A program made the position numbers and the translations under genes. The notes under the pieces are model-generated. The model was not told the DNA's origin, did no database searches, and was given only the letters and a program-made list of their open reading frames with translations. Shown in pieces: positions 1 to 10,406 of a stretch of DNA of 64,000 bases (its first letter is position 1; each line of letters starts with the position of its first letter). The stretch is from contig OOIN01000011.1 in assembly GCA_900323505.1 (NCBI GenBank), positions 1 to 64,000 on the forward strand, read 5' to 3'. This DNA is from Ustilago trichophora. Its lineage: Eukaryota > Basidiomycota > Ustilaginomycetes > Ustilaginales > Ustilaginaceae.

Positions 1-141
1 TAACCCTAACCCTAACCCTAACCCTAACCCTAACCCTAACCCTAACCCTAACCCTAACCCTAACCCTAACCCTAACCCTAACCCTAACCCTAACCCTAAC
101 CCTAACCCTAACCCTAACCCTAACCTAACCCTTAACCCTAA
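1..141. repeat. Telomere, (CCCTAA)n array
   Basis: About twenty uninterrupted CCCTAA units (TTAGGG on the minus strand) begin at base 1. The last units, about 121-141, are degenerate (CCTAACCCTTAACCCTAA). This is a true chromosome end: the array starts the sequence and is oriented with the G-rich strand running outward. The inner edge overlaps the end of the helicase reading frame. Confidence 0.98.
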
Positions 142-3100
142 GTTGCGCTTCTGTCTTGAACTTGCAAAACACCATCACTGGTCCAGTTGGGTGAGCTACA
201 AGCAGCCGCTGCAGTCGGAATTGCACCTCTGCACTGGATGTGACCTGATGCACTGCGTAAGAGATGTTGGACCGGTTAGTGGCAGCACGGATCATACCAG
301 TTCCATCTTGCGGAAGAAGAAGTGACATCTTGAAGGAAGCAACCATGTCAGGCGGTAAGGTGGCTGTCAGAAAATACTGCTGCACACGTACTTTGGACAT
401 GAGCAGCTTGATCTTTTCCATGACCGGTCGGAAGGATGTCTGGGTTATGCAGACATGGCACTCATCAAAGAAGATTGCCGCTAGCCGCTCTTGCTGAACC
501 AACTCTTGCGTCCAGTTGGCAAACATCTCATTGTAGCAGTTCTCTGCCGCAACAAAGACCAACTGACTGTCCTCCACCTTATCCACGCATCGGTAGCCGG
601 TCCACTTGCTTGCTTTGATCCCAATGTTGTGGCTTTGCTTGATGAGATCTTCAGTGAGCGCAAGGAATGGCACCACTACAACAATGACTGAAGCTGGCGG
701 CAACCAATGCAGCGGTGCCATGAAAAGCGCAGACTTGCCAGACCCAGTGGCCATGACAATGATGAGCGGTGATTCCTTAGCGTGGATTGCATTGAGTGCA
801 TACGCCTGCTCCAGTGTCTTTGTGCGGTAACTGCCAGTAGTCTTGAACAGCGCAGTACAGACAGCTGCAGGAAGCATTGCAGAACGTGAGACTGCTGGGG
901 TAGCAGCTGTTACAGAGGTTACTGCTGGGTTGCTTGGAGCTGTTGCGGCTGGCGGAACTGTGTGCTCCAGCTTCTGCCTGATGCACCGTATGTCCTCCTG
1001 CATCAACTCAAGTTGCCGTTTCACTGCAGTTGACATAGTTGCTGTGTCTGCTCTGCTGTTGGGCTCAGTGAGCTGATGGAGCGGTGGAATTTCTGCTTGA
1101 AAGCTAGACCGCATGCGCCAAAAGATGTGCCACCGCTCTGATACTTCCAACATGGCTGACATGCTCTCTTGGTTCAGCTGGTAGAGCATGTTTGCATCAA
1201 GACCGTAGTGCTGCTCTGCCGTGTTGGTGGAATGGCCTGCTTGCAGATCATGGACATGATCCTCTTCGTCATTTGTTCCTGCTTTCTTGGGACGGATGAG
1301 TGTGCGGTCAATGCTCACCGCCAGCTGCCGCCAAGTACGCATGGTCAGACCACCAGAGGTTGTGCTGATGTATTGCTTGCAGAGACCTTGCAGCGTCTTG
1401 CTGATGGTGTTGGTATCCCATGGCCGTCCTGCATGATCCACCAAGAGCATTGTGCTAGCCTCACGTGGCCAAACAACAGAGTTGTAGAGGAGGTGGACAA
1501 ATGGCACCACCTGACAAATGTAGAGCACCACCAGACAGCCAACCGCATGCGGCAGGAAGCGAGGAATGATCTTTTGCCGACCGGTGCCTTTGTTGCTTGG
1601 CAGAGCGGTAAAGAGCCGGCTGTCATGGACAAAGAGATTGCGAGGGCCGCTGAGTGTGTTGGTGTGCTGGAGTTGGAGCAGCTCTGTACCACGTGCTGGC
1701 AGACCGCTTCCAAGCTCAATGAGCACTGCAAGCAGCTTTGTGAACTCGTTGTGGATGGCAAAGTATGCACGAGCAGCATCCGAGTCAAACTCCAGCTCAT
1801 CAGAGTAAGGATCCATGAGCGGGTGAGCAGGAGGTGCACCACCTGCAACTGCACGGCAGAGGATGCTGGGAAGGACTGGCGGCTCCAAACATGCTTCGGC
1901 AAAGTTGAAGCCAGGCCGCATGTTGCAGTGGTTGTCGGTGATGCGGCTGAGGTCCATGACGTGTATGTCCTTCTCCTCTGCCAGGAGACGTAGCTGAGTG
2001 AGCAGCTTCTCTGCTTGCTGTTGTGCGCCGTGCATGAGCTCTTGCAGACGCTCCACCGCAACTTCCTCCAAGCCAAACATGACTTTGCTGAGATCCTTGC
2101 TCCAGCGAAATTTGAAGCTGCTACTGTCATCCTGAGCAAGTGCTTCACCAAAGCGGTGAAGAGACTGCAAATGTGCACTAGCTGAGCTGCTATCATGATG
2201 CACATAGCACTTGAGCGTCTTTATCACCTCGGCTGATTTCTCCGATGCAGACATGTCACAGAGCGCACCATCCTCTGGATGAAGAAGGTGTTCATGCAGC
2301 ACCGCACGCTGACAAAACTCCAGGCTGGCAATGTCAGATGTACTAGCACTGACAGGCTTGGTAGTGCCGTCCTTACCAACGCACAGGTGCAAAAAGAGCC
2401 GCACCAGCGCAAGCTTTTCTATCTGACCATACTCCTCTGGCTCTTGTGTGACAAGGCAGTGGGAGAGTTCAAGAAGCAGTGCACCGGTCTTTTCCACCAC
2501 TGCAGTATCCTTGTAGATATCCAGATCCACATTGACAACTGTGTTGTACTGCTCGCGCAGATCCAAGAGTGTTGCGCTGATTGCATCATTGACACCGATG
2601 TGCTCTTCCGGATCATCCTTGCCAAAATAGTCCAGACAGCCGCCTTGAAAGTAGATGTGAAACAAGAGTGCCAGCAGCCATGCCCAGAGATGAGCACGTT
2701 TCTTGACAGTTTGCGGATTGAGATTGTACGGCTTGCTTGGATTGTCGTTGTAGGCGTGGAAGGTCTGCTGCACCTGACGGCCAGCGCTGAGCAAGCGGTT
2801 CATCCAGGTTGCAACCACACCTTTGCCAACAACAAAGATCCAGTGTGCAATGTCACAATATGCACCGTCCCAGTCTCCTGGATTGTGGCCAAGGTTACCA
2901 ATAGCCACCACCGGTTTGCCAGCCCAGTAGCGGTGCCAGCCAAGCTCACGGGCCCATGGAGTGACATTGCCGCTGACCACAGATGGCTGGATGCCAGGCT
3001 GAAGAAGTCCAGCTTCTTGCAGGCGCTCTTTGTCCTTTTTGATGAAGGCATTGACCTTGGCCTTGGTAGCGTCATCCAGCTTATCGGCATCCATAGTAGT

Positions 3101-3807
3101 GGTGAGAATTTGGGGTGGAGGAGTTTGCGCCAGAGATGGATTGCTGACATAGAGATAGCGTCTACTCTGTCCATTTTCATAGAAGAGCTGGACCGGAACA
3201 GGGTGAAGATACTTGACGTCTCCATCAGCCTGGCTGCTGTGCTCACGCACATGAGCATTCATGGAAGAGCGGGCCATGATGCTGTATGAGCACAAGTTGC
3301 AGTGCCGTCCTTGGTAGTTGACGTCCAACTCCTTGATGATGGAAACCGGCAGCAGATCCTTGTTGATGGTGACGGTGGCAGGGTGTTCCAGGTCCAGCTG
3401 CTCCAACAAATCCTTGAGCGCTTTCTTGGAAGATTCAACGATAGTGTGAGCATGGAATTTCTTGAGGTGAGCAGTCACATCCTTGAAAAAGGGCAAAATT
3501 GCAAGACGATGAGTGCAGTCAATGCGGGTGCAGACCAGAATGCGTGGATGGTCGACCAGACGGAGATGGAAGCGGCCAAGCTGAGCGGCAAACTTGGGAT
3601 CCACCGCAGGAGAACAAGCATCCTGGTTGGCGGGGGGAAGCGCAAGACTGAAAAGCATAGAGTGTGTCAGCAGAATATTCTGATTGCGGCAAGAGGCTAG
3701 CAGAGCTGAACGTACCTCTCAACATCAGTGGTAGAGACAGATTTTGCGGCAGGAGAGTTGCCAGCATTGACATCAGCACCAAGAGAGCAGGCGGAAAGCT
3801 GAGACAT
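125..3807 (-). CDS. Telomere-linked RecQ-type helicase with tyrosine-recombinase-like domain, truncated by the telomere
   Basis: Two exons, 3807-3716 and 3647-125, joined across a 68 bp GT-AG intron (GTACGT donor, TTTTCAG acceptor) give 1,204 aa. The N-terminus has two zinc-finger-like Cys/His clusters: one around residues 60-95 (CTRIDC, later HLKKFH) and CNLC...HVREH near 150. A middle part carries a pattern like tyrosine recombinases: R in PARGTELLQL (about 680), RxxR in RTWRQL (about 800) and GHS...Y in QAGHSTNTAEQHYGLD (about 835). A superfamily 2 helicase domain follows: Walker A ATGSGKS (about 997-1003), DECH (about 1092-1095), TAT (about 1125). The frame stops just after VMVFCKF because telomeric repeat supplies LRVKG and a TAG stop, so the rest of helicase lobe 2 and the RecQ C-terminal domain are missing. 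The RecQ assignment rests on family knowledge and telomere linkage; DECH rather than DEAH fits some fungal members. Activity of the product is doubtful. Confidence 0.85.
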
Positions 3808-3922
3808 TGTAGCGTGGAATAATTGTGAGGGAAAGATACAAGAAAGAGAGGGTTGTACGGTGAAGATGTTCTGAGATGGAAAGATGGAGACAGAACAGCG
3901 GCAAGGGACTGCAAGATGGCCC

Positions 3923-3931
3923 ATATATATG
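3923..3931 (-). promoter_or_regulatory. TATA box of telomere-linked helicase
   Basis: The minus strand reads ATATATATG about 116 bases upstream of the proposed ATG at 3807. The second helicase copy has a TATA-like stretch at a similar distance (10399-10406), so the promoter architecture is shared. Confidence 0.5.
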
Positions 3932-5307
3932 CACAAAGATCTCAGTCTCACACACAGCAGAGTTGTGTAGCGGTACGGTATGCCAAATGTCTTTGCTGTC
4001 ACAGAGATCCTGAGATTGCTAGATGTAGCAGCTGGAACAAAGCAGAGACAAAGGATGAGAGTGCCGCTGTGAGCGGTGCCAAACAGAAGCACAGACCTGT
4101 AGCACTCTTAGGTGGTACGTGCAGAGCGGCATTGGCAAAGAACAAATTTCTCACCTACGCTTTCTTGTTGCTCCTATTGCTGTTAGGCAGAATGTGAGCG
4201 ACACAGGTGGGAACAAAGCATCCAAATGTGCTGGCCATTGGCGTAAGTGGACAGCAGTGTGACAGGAGCGATGCATTCAAAAATACTGTGCAGTGTGGCA
4301 ACCAAGAATTGTCTAGACTTTAGAAAAAGGCTTAGAATCTGTTGCGGGAAGCTTGTTGTTGAGGTGGATGGGCAATGCTTTGTGCTGAAAATTGACGCGT
4401 GTGAAGACCGTCACAAAGCGTGAATGACACCAAGCATGGGAGCCGGAGGCCGTTGCCAGACAGCTAACAAAGGGCAGGCAGCATGAACTGTGGGTGCCGC
4501 TCCATCGATGCATTTCTAGCTGTTGCCAAGGATGGCAGTACCGGTGGCCTCAATTTGATGAGTCGATGACCGCTCTTTGCATTGACCAGTGGCTCTTGAC
4601 TGGTGACTGCTGAGCGTTGGCCGCTGCTTGACAAACAAGAAAGCGGCAATCAAAATTTTCACTGCAGTTGCTGTGCGTGTCGCGTCTACTTCCAATTTTG
4701 CAATCCATTTCAATGACCCAATTTCTTAGTTGATTTCTGGCATCAACAGACGTGCTGTTGTTCAAGTGAGATTGATGTGACCAAACAAGAATGCGTGCAG
4801 TTTGACAAGATAGTCCCAGACAAAAGGGCTGGAGGAAATTCACAACTTTGTGCGGCCCATTGGTCTGCACTGCCCCTTGAATAGGTGTTTGCCCTTGTAC
4901 GCTTGACTCCTATTCATACACAGACTACAGCTTGAAATGTGTACAGACCATTGGGCTGCTACACCCAAAATGGACAGACTCTCACTGCTGTTGAGCGGCA
5001 ACAGCTGAGCCGTGGTGAGCCGTGGTGAGCCGTGGCTGCTGAGCAGTGGCAGCTGTGTGCTGGCTGCTGGCTGCTGGGCACTGGGTCAGTGGGTGGACGC
5101 AACTGCAATTCCAACAATTTCCAAGAATTTTGACGCGTCTCTTGGATGCTGGGCCGCTTGCTGAGCCAAGAAAAATTTCAAACCGTTGCGGCACTTGGCC
5201 AGTGTGTTTTGCGCTGTCCGCTGGGGTCAGCAGCCAAGGTCGGACACGTCCATTTGGCAGAGCGGCCTGGTCCGCTGCCGGCCAACGAGGACCTGCGGCC
5301 TAGGGCT
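3932..5307. other. Subtelomeric non-coding upstream region of helicase copy 1
   Basis: I see no convincing gene here. The part from about 5095 to 5307 (starting around ATTTTGACGCGTCT and ending at GGCTAGG) is recognisably homologous to 11480-11680, in the same position upstream of the second helicase copy. Homology between the two subtelomeric units stops at the same GGCTAGG point in both. Short repeats of GTGGTGAGCC and of TGCTGGCTGC occur near 5010-5090. Confidence 0.6.
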
Positions 5308-5790
5308 AGGTTGTGGACATTGAGCTCTACCTTTTGGAGGTTTGGCCAGAGGTTGTGGAGGTTATGGATGTTGAGCTCCACCTTTGGAGGTTCAGCCAGA
5401 GGTTGCCAAGGTTGCAGTCTATCTTGTGAAGGTTGAGCTCAATGTTACAGAGGTTATGGAGGTTCCAGCCTATGTTAAGGAGGTTGGACTCCAGGTTGAC
5501 AAGGTTAAACCTTGAATGATGGCGTACAGCACCAAACATGAAACATAAACCTCTTTCCCTGTCCATGCCCACCTCTTTGGACCCCAATGCATGCCCTCAC
5601 ACCATCTGCAGCCAAGTTGATTAGTAGTTTCAACATCTCGACTGAAAACTTTGACGGCTCGGAAAGTTACGTTAATCGTTAAACTTTAACAATGTTTGTA
5701 ACTAATATACATCTAAACACCCCAACTGAGGTTCCCAGAACAAGAAAATTGCATATAGTTTTTTGCCTAGGACCAGACAGTCATATAACC
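5308..5790 (+). repeat. Left 483 bp direct repeat of AGGTTG-rich cassette
   Basis: This segment is nearly identical to 8317-8800 in the same orientation. By eye the differences are a one-base length change in a T run and about a handful of substitutions (for example CAAACATG versus CAAACGTG, TTAATCG versus TTAATTG). It contains degenerate AGGTTG/GGAGGTT units and the ATG of the 233 aa ORF at 5692. The internal side of the cassette starts at 5791. Confidence 0.85.
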
Positions 5791-6393
5791 CTTGCAACCT
5801 CTGCAACCCATCCTGCAACCTGGTACAAGCCTGGACCCCTTCCTACCAAGAGACTCAAGGTTCCCCAAGGTGCTCTAACCTCTCCTCAACCTCACCCAAC
5901 CTCAACCTCATCCTCCCAACCTCACCCAACCTCCTCCAACAAGAAGAAGAGGCCCTCATCCCTGGTAGTCTCTGACTCTGATGATGACCAACCTCTCAGG
6001 TCCAGGGCCAGGCTCCAGCAACCTTCCAAGCCCACCCTCCAACCTCACAAGCCTCACCACCAGCCTACCTCATCCTCACTCCAGCCTGTCCAACCTCACC
6101 AACCTCACCACCAGCCTTCCCCATCCCCCCACCAACCTTCTCCATCCCCTTCCCAAGCTGATCTTCCCAATTGGAATGCTAGGAGGAGGCCTCTACCTAG
6201 AGTCAGTGGTACACCTTGGATGTCAGGTGAGGTTGAACTCAGGGAAGCCATCTGGGAAGCCTTTGGTAGGATCAGGATGATGCACAGCACCATCATCAAC
6301 CCTGAACTCAGGAGACCTCTTCAGTACTTTGATTCTGAGCTGGAGGAGCTCCTCAGCCTCATGGGTGGCTCTCCCAACCCCACTTCATCCTAG
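5692..6393 (+). CDS. Hypothetical protein, Pro/His/Gln/Ser-rich (cassette ORF 1)
   Basis: I do not recognise this 233 aa ORF. Its ATG lies inside the left direct repeat. Residues 35-160 are low complexity, made of QPHQPH-, SPSPHQP- and TSSS-like runs that reflect the underlying CAACCTCACC repeats, with a basic stretch NKKKRP and an acidic SDSDDD that could be a nuclear localisation or linker region. The last 70 residues (from about WNARRRPLPRV to the end) are of normal composition and predicted helical, ending in ELEELLSL. The normal-composition tail argues for real coding sequence; the repeats argue for chance. There is no catalytic motif. Confidence 0.35.
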   Translation: MFVTNIHLNTPTEVPRTRKLHIVFCLGPDSHITLATSATHPATWYKPGPLPTKRLKVPQGALTSPQPHPTSTSSSQPHPTSSNKKKRPSSLVVSDSDDDQPLRSRARLQQPSKPTLQPHKPHHQPTSSSLQPVQPHQPHHQPSPSPHQPSPSPSQADLPNWNARRRPLPRVSGTPWMSGEVELREAIWEAFGRIRMMHSTIINPELRRPLQYFDSELEELLSLMGGSPNPTSS

Positions 6394-7200
6394 TCCATCC
6401 TTCCCCAACCTAGCTCAACCTAGCTCTGCCTTCCCCCTCTCTAGTTCAACCTAGCTCAACCTCTGTACATAGCTCACTCTGGTCTGGGGCACTTTTTCCC
6501 ACTGGGTTTTTCCCCCAGACATGTAAGTAGTCTTCACTCTGCTGCAATTAACCTCTTCACAACCTCACCCAACCTGTCTGAGCCCAACTTCATCCTCCTC
6601 CATCCTTGCTACCCTCACTACCATGTCTCCCCATCCCTCTTGAGTCAAGCCAACCTCACCAACCTCACTACCATGTCTCCTCATCCTGCCTGATCCATCT
6701 TCATCCTTCCACAAGCCTGGCCAACCTCACCAACCTCTCTTCTGGCACCTTCATCCTTCCACAAGCTTGCATCACCTGAGCATCATCATGCCACTGCCTT
6801 GATTCAACCTCACCAGCCCAACTCTCATCTTACTTCATCATTGCCAACTTGCCACTCTCAGCAGGGATGTGAAAGTATGGATGCAAATAATATGATCAAA
6901 TTGGGGTTGAGAAATTCAACCTCACCTTGCTCTGCCCTCAACCTCACCCTTGCTCAAGCCTCCAAGCCTCACAAGCATCAACCTCACCAACCTCACTTGA
7001 TGATCCAGCATCAACCTCACTACCACGCTCACACCACAACCAACTTCATCCTCCTTGCCAACCCAGGCTCATCAACCTTGTCATCCTTCTCAACCCTTCT
7101 TCATCGACCTCATCGTGCTCATCTCTGCCGTGTCAACCTCACTCTGAAGCCTGCCACCAACCTCAGGCAGGCTAGACATCTTCTGCTCAGCCTTGCTTAA
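5791..7200 (+). repeat. CAACCTCACC-rich low-complexity tract
   Basis: The plus strand is densely populated by CAACCT, CAACCTCACC and CATCCTTCC units with irregular spacing, a strand-asymmetric C/A/T-rich composition unlike the flanks. It continues the AGGTTG theme of the flanking direct repeats in the opposite sense. Apart from the 5692-6393 ORF I see no supported gene. Confidence 0.7.
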
Positions 7201-7321
7201 CCTGGACTTCCTCCTGTGAGGTTAACTTGGTTGGTGATTGCACCTAACCACCTGACTTGGCGGCAGAGGAATGGAGTGTCCCCCCCTTTTGGGGGGGCCT
7301 TCTTACAAAGACTTGAGAGGC

Positions 7322-7768
7322 TTAGAGGAGCTTCTGGAGCTCCTCCTCCACCTCCCTGTGGAGGTCCCTGGCAATGAGGACCCCAGAGTTGGGGTCACAC
7401 CTTGCCAAGGCCCTCCCCAGTCTCTCCACCTTTTCTTTCAAGGTGGAGAGGTCCTGGGGCCCAGGCTGGGCAGGGGCAGGCCTGGGCTCAGGGCTGGGCA
7501 GCACAACTGAAACTCCAGAGGAGTCAGCATCATCAGGATGCTGGTTGTAGAAGCCCAGGTAAGTAACACCAGGCCTGTTGATGAAGGCTCTGGCTGGCTG
7601 AGGGCTGGTGTAGGCAGGGGCTGGCTGGTGAGGAGCACATCTAAGAGGAGGATCCCTGTCTCTGCAGACATCACATCTGTAAGAGGTGGAAGTCCTAGTA
7701 CATCTGTCCTGACAGTTAGCATCAATGCACTGCTGACAAGGAAGTTGGTGGTGGGGTGGATGGACCAT
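7322..7768 (-). CDS. Hypothetical small Cys-rich protein with C-terminal helix (cassette ORF 2)
   Basis: A 148 aa ORF starting at an ATG at 7768. Residues 10-47 hold eight cysteines spaced CQQC-x4-C-x3-C-x8-C-x2-C-x7-C, suggestive of a zinc-binding or disulfide module. A Pro/Ala-rich linker follows, then an amphipathic, probably coiled-coil segment (about 105-148, STLKEKVERLGRAL and HREVEEELQKLL). The cysteine spacing and the helix look constrained, unlike the repeat sequence around it. I cannot assign a family. Cysteine clusters accompany some fungal transposases (KDZ type), but no transposase is visible here. Its location inside the direct-repeat-bounded cassette suggests it belongs to that unit. 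Confidence 0.45.
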   Translation of the reverse strand: MVHPPHHQLPCQQCIDANCQDRCTRTSTSYRCDVCRDRDPPLRCAPHQPAPAYTSPQPARAFINRPGVTYLGFYNQHPDDADSSGVSVVLPSPEPRPAPAQPGPQDLSTLKEKVERLGRALARCDPNSGVLIARDLHREVEEELQKLL

Positions 7769-7829
7769 GGTGAAGGAATGGATGGTGGTGGTAGGAAGGA
7801 AAGATGGATGGAGATGAAATTTCAGTAAT

Positions 7830-8316
7830 TATCCAATTTTGGTGGTCAGTGCACCACCAAAATTTCAAAAGCAAAATTTTTTTTAATTTTTTTTTGGCTG
7901 GTTGAAAAAAATGTTTTGTGTTTGAACGTAGATAGGGCTAATATAAATTACCACACCAAGTCTCAGAGCTTAAAATTAAATATTGACAGAGCTACAGTCC
8001 TTCAAAGTTTGACTTGGTGGAACTTCAACCTCCATTATCTCCGCCACCAGGTGACCAAACCTAGGAAAGTTAGGGATCATTGGAACCGCAACAAGCAGCT
8101 CTACACACTCAGCACCTCAGATCATTGATCAGAGCACTTTTCAAATCCACCTTTCTGGGTGGCAACAGGTTTCATCCTTGTTGTTGGCACCATAGGTTCT
8201 GCTCTATGTTGTAAAGGTTGTGAACATTGCAGTCTTGGTAAAGGAAGTTGCATCCTATGATGTGGAGGTTGTGGATGTTGAGCTCTACCTTTTGGAGGTT
8301 TGGCCAGAGGTTGCAA
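7830..8316. other. AT-rich spacer and start of AGGTTG minisatellite
   Basis: From about 7835 to 7920 the sequence is A/T-homopolymer rich. From 8210 to 8450 an irregular minisatellite appears with a unit of roughly 48-51 bp, whose consensus contains TTTTGGAGGTTTGGCCAGAGG and GTTGAGCTC. At least three units are visible in this copy and two in the left repeat. No gene is supported. Confidence 0.55.
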
Positions 8317-8800
8317 AGGTTGTGGACATTGAGCTCTACCTTTTGGAGGTTTGGCCAGAGGTTGTGGAGGTTATGGACGTTGAGCTCCACCTTTTGGAGG
8401 TTCAGCCAGAGGTTGCCAAGGTTGCAGTCTATCTTGTGAAGGTTGAGCTCAATGTTACAGAGGTTATGGAGGTTCCAGCCTATGTTAAGGAGGTTGGACT
8501 CCAGGTTGACAAGGTTAAACCTTGAATGATGGCGTACAGCACCAAACGTGAAACATAAACCTCTTTCCCTGTCCATGCCCACCTCTTTGGACCCCAATGC
8601 ATGCCCTCACACCATCTGCAGCCAAGTTGATTAGTAGTTTCAACATCTCGACTGAAAACTTTGACGGCTCGGAAAGTTACGTTAATTGTTAAACTTTAAC
8701 GATGTTTGTAACTAATATACATCTAAACACCCCAACTGAGGTTCCCAGAACAAGAAAATTGCATATAGTTTTTTGCCTAGGACCAGACAGTCATATAACC
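8317..8800 (+). repeat. Right 484 bp direct repeat of AGGTTG-rich cassette
   Basis: This is the second copy of 5308-5790. Its 3' edge at 8800 (after TCATATAACC) passes abruptly into the coding sequence of the truncated helicase copy, while the left copy at 5790 passes into cassette interior. That edge is therefore a real breakpoint shared by both copies. Confidence 0.85.
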
Positions 8801-10291
8801 GGCAATGATGGATGTGCATGTAGTGAGCATCTTGGGTGTGCCGTCTCGGCTGACACAGGCATGCAGGAAAAGACGTACCAGGGTCAGCTTGCCATTCTGA
8901 CCGTAGACCTCTGCTTTCTGACCAAGCAAGGCCAGCGTCAATGTAATAATGTGTTTTCTTGCTTTGGCAACAACTGTAGCATCTTTGAACATGTCAATGC
9001 CGTCCCTGTCATTGTTGTTGGCAAGCATGCTGTGCTGGTCTTGAAGCTCCAGCAGATCAGCCTCCATGTCAGCGTTGATGCCAATGTGCTCCTCTTCTGT
9101 GCTCTTGCCAAAGTAGCCCAGACTTTCACCGTCAAAGAAAATGTGAGCAAGCAGCGCAAGTAGCTTAGCCCACTGATCTGCACGTTTCTTGAGGGTGGGT
9201 GCGCTCAGGTCATACGGCTGACTGCAATTGGCATCGTAGGCACAGAAAGTCTGCTGCACTTGACGACCAGCGGCAGTGAGTCCTTCCATCCAAGAGAGCA
9301 CCGCAGGCTTGGCCATGAAAAAGAGCCAGTGGACAAAATCACTGTGAGCACCAGGCCATGCTTGAGGTTCCTTTGTGCCAAGTGCACCGATGGCAACTAC
9401 AGGTTTGCCAGCCCAGTACGTCTGCCAGCCGAGCTGCTTGGCCCATGGCCCAATGTTACCACCAAAGACGTCAGGCTGAATGCCAGGCTTCTTGAGACCC
9501 GCTTCTTCCATGCGCTCCTTATCTTGCTGGAGCAGCATTTGCACCTTGGCCTGAATTGCATCGTCCTCTTTAGCAGCAGAGGTGAGAAGTGGAGGAGGAG
9601 GCGTAAATTCCAAATCTTGGTTGCGGACGTGCAGGTAGCGCAACATCTTGCCGCTCTTGTAGATCACCTGCATTGGGACCGGGTGGATGTACTTGGCCTT
9701 GCCATCAGCTTCTTCACTGTGCGTGCGTACATGAGCTTGCATGGCAGAAATAGCCCAGATGGTGTATGCACAGCGGGTGCAGCAGTAGCCGTGAAGAACT
9801 GGGAGCTCCTTGATCGTCTTGGCTGGGAGCAGGTCCATGTTGATGTAGACACTAGCAAGCGGCTCAAGGTTGAGATCATCCACAAGCTTGCGCAGCATTT
9901 TTTTGCCAACAGTGGATGGATTGTGCTCGTGATACTTGAGGAGATGGTCCAGAATAGCTTTGGTGGTGGGAGTGATGGGAACATTGTAGGTGCATGGAGA
10001 GCGTGTGCAGATGAGCACTCTGGGATGTTCTGCAAGACGGAGCTGGAAGGTGCCAAGCTGTGCAATCAGCTGAGGGTCCAGTGGCGGTGTGGCAACGTCT
10101 TGGTTTGCAGGCGGCAGAGAGCAGCTGTCAGGCAGAGCAGAGGACAGCGGTCAGAATGAATGCATGTGTGACTTGACGCGTCTGGAAAATTTGACTTACC
10201 TGTCAGCTTGCGCAGCAGAGTCTACTTCAGCTTCAGGAGAGTTACGGCTGCTGGTGCTGGCACCAACAAAAGAAACAGACACTTGAGACAT
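8777..10291 (-). pseudogene. Truncated second copy of telomere-linked helicase (N-terminal third)
   Basis: Exon 1 is 10291-10200 (92 nt, identical in length to exon 1 of the telomeric copy) and the intron is 10199-10125 (GTAAGT...CTGACAG, 75 bp). Exon 2 from 10124 aligns with the first copy: SCSLPPANQD versus SLALPPANQD, then the same two Cys/His clusters (CTRSPC; CTRC...HVRTH) and the conserved YWAGKPVVAIG block. Helicase-like coding ends at 8801 after about 472 aa. The frame then reads 7 residues of the cassette repeat and stops at 8777. The recombinase-like and helicase domains are absent. The copies are clearly paralogous but diverged, so the duplication is older than the cassette repeats. 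A truncated zinc-finger protein could still be made. Confidence 0.8.
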
Positions 10292-10398
10292 GGTAGAGAT
10301 GAAAGTGTGGTTGCAGTGTTGCGTGTATAGGAGTAGTATGGTAGAGAGTGAGATATGATGGGAGATGGATTGATGCTGATGGGTATGTGACTTTGTCA

Positions 10399-10406
10399 GT
10401 ATATAT
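10399..10406 (-). promoter_or_regulatory. TATA-like box of truncated helicase copy
   Basis: ATATATAC on the minus strand, about 108 bases upstream of the ATG at 10291, matches the position of the TATA element of the telomeric copy. Confidence 0.4.

Noticed and set aside
2279..3289. 336-codon plus-strand frame opposite the telomeric helicase
   Set aside because: Antisense of conserved helicase N-terminal sequence; the same region in the second copy does not preserve this antisense frame as a similar protein.
7322..7768. Assignment of the Cys-cluster ORF to the accessory proteins of KDZ transposons
   Set aside because: The cysteine spacing alone is not diagnostic and no KDZ transposase fragment is present nearby.
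5308..8800. The cassette as an LTR retrotransposon
   Set aside because: The direct repeats lack TG...CA ends, and no primer-binding site, polypurine tract or pol motif is visible inside.
9260..10159. 299-codon plus-strand frame opposite the truncated helicase
   Set aside because: Antisense to sequence whose minus-strand coding is supported by homology to copy 1 and by a conserved exon-intron structure.
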